A DNA stretch of 64,000 nt from Nematopogon swammerdamellus (lineage: Eukaryota > Arthropoda > Insecta > Lepidoptera > Adelidae). Each line of letters starts with the position of its first letter. The first letter of the stretch is position 1. The translations under genes were made by a program, and so were the position numbers. The stretch lies in NCBI GenBank assembly GCA_946902875.1, contig OX336340.1, positions 9,963,566 through 10,027,565 of the forward strand. The letters are read 5' to 3'. This document shows positions 63,719 to 64,000 of this stretch, piece after piece. The notes under the pieces were generated by a model that saw nothing but the letters and a program-made list of their open reading frames with translations, did no database searches and was not told the origin of the DNA.

Positions 63719-64000
63719 CTGTGGGACACACATTTACACAGCATTAATGTGACGTGTTGTCAATGTAAATATTCAGTTTATTAAAATATTTTCTGTTTCC
63801 ACGGCTTCTCTTCACGGCAAAATATTCTATCCCTATCTTAAGACGTGTCAGACAACATAATTGGAAACCCCATCTGAATTGATGGGGTTTATAGATTAGT
63901 ATGTAGTTCTTTCTCAACTTATAAAGGGACATAGAATCGACGACGGCCGCACAGGTTGTCACAGATTCTGCTCTTTATTAGTAAGGGTTACAGTCATAAT
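63719..64000. other. inx3 intron, window edge
   Basis: Upstream intron of inx3 with no recognised exon. The hairpin 'accccatctgaattgatggg' lies at 63868-63887. Confidence 0.4.

Overview
The window is a piece of an arthropod nuclear genome, very probably from a moth or butterfly (Lepidoptera). It has intron-split genes with GT/AG junctions, insect gene families (innexin 3, a DOCK guanine-exchange factor, DCAF15), AT-rich introns, and a dense load of short DNA transposons, CR1/Jockey-type LINE 3' ends and RNA-polymerase-III SINEs. No rRNA, functional tRNA, CRISPR, plasmid or prokaryotic feature was seen. All gene identities come from reading translations and splice sites by eye; no database search was possible.

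Five host genes are supported. (1) 1921-6290, minus: Nup35/Nup53, complete in 5 exons, 305 codons. (2) 10565-22414, plus: DCAF15, complete in 10 exons, 788 codons, divergent from Nup35. (3) 30728-34423, minus: ubiquitin-like protein 4A (UBL4A/GET5), complete in 2 exons, 134 codons, with a 3.3 kb intron. (4) 39993-55677 and beyond, plus: N-terminus of a DOCK3/4 (sponge)-like Rac exchange factor. Its 37-nt first coding exon lies 11.5 kb upstream of the rest of the SH3 domain. (5) 60672-63718 and beyond, minus: C-terminal half of innexin 3. It is read on the opposite strand downstream of the last visible DOCK exon, so it is probably nested in a DOCK intron. A 58-codon orphan reading frame (23233-23409, minus) is a possible microprotein gene.

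The rest is mostly mobile DNA, with several insertions dated relative to one another by nesting. Four hAT-type elements have visible 8-bp target duplications (3022-3612, 26441-26987, 46772-48494, 48699-50358). One of them carries a Tc1/mariner-type copy inside it. A hAT-like insertion (55813-58097) splits a SINE. A piggyBac-like TTAA element sits inside a TA-flanked element in a Nup35 intron. The UBL4A intron holds a mariner shell (31148-33828) enclosing a 253-bp-arm hairpin, a Pif1/Helitron helicase fragment and a 130-bp minisatellite. CR1/Jockey-like reverse transcriptase fragments lie at 20470-21304, 35100-36072 and 52850-53620. One recurring SINE family joins a tRNA-like head to a 5S-rRNA-like segment.

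The region 42.1-45.5 kb is satellite-like: 140-150 bp repeats, a 510-bp purine tract, opposed arrays of about 75-80 bp repeats, and a GC-rich 10-mer array. The genes do not form an operon. UBL4A (tail-anchored protein delivery), Nup35 (nuclear pore), DCAF15 (ubiquitin ligase receptor), DOCK (Rac signalling) and innexin 3 (gap junction) are housekeeping or developmental genes with no evident shared pathway.
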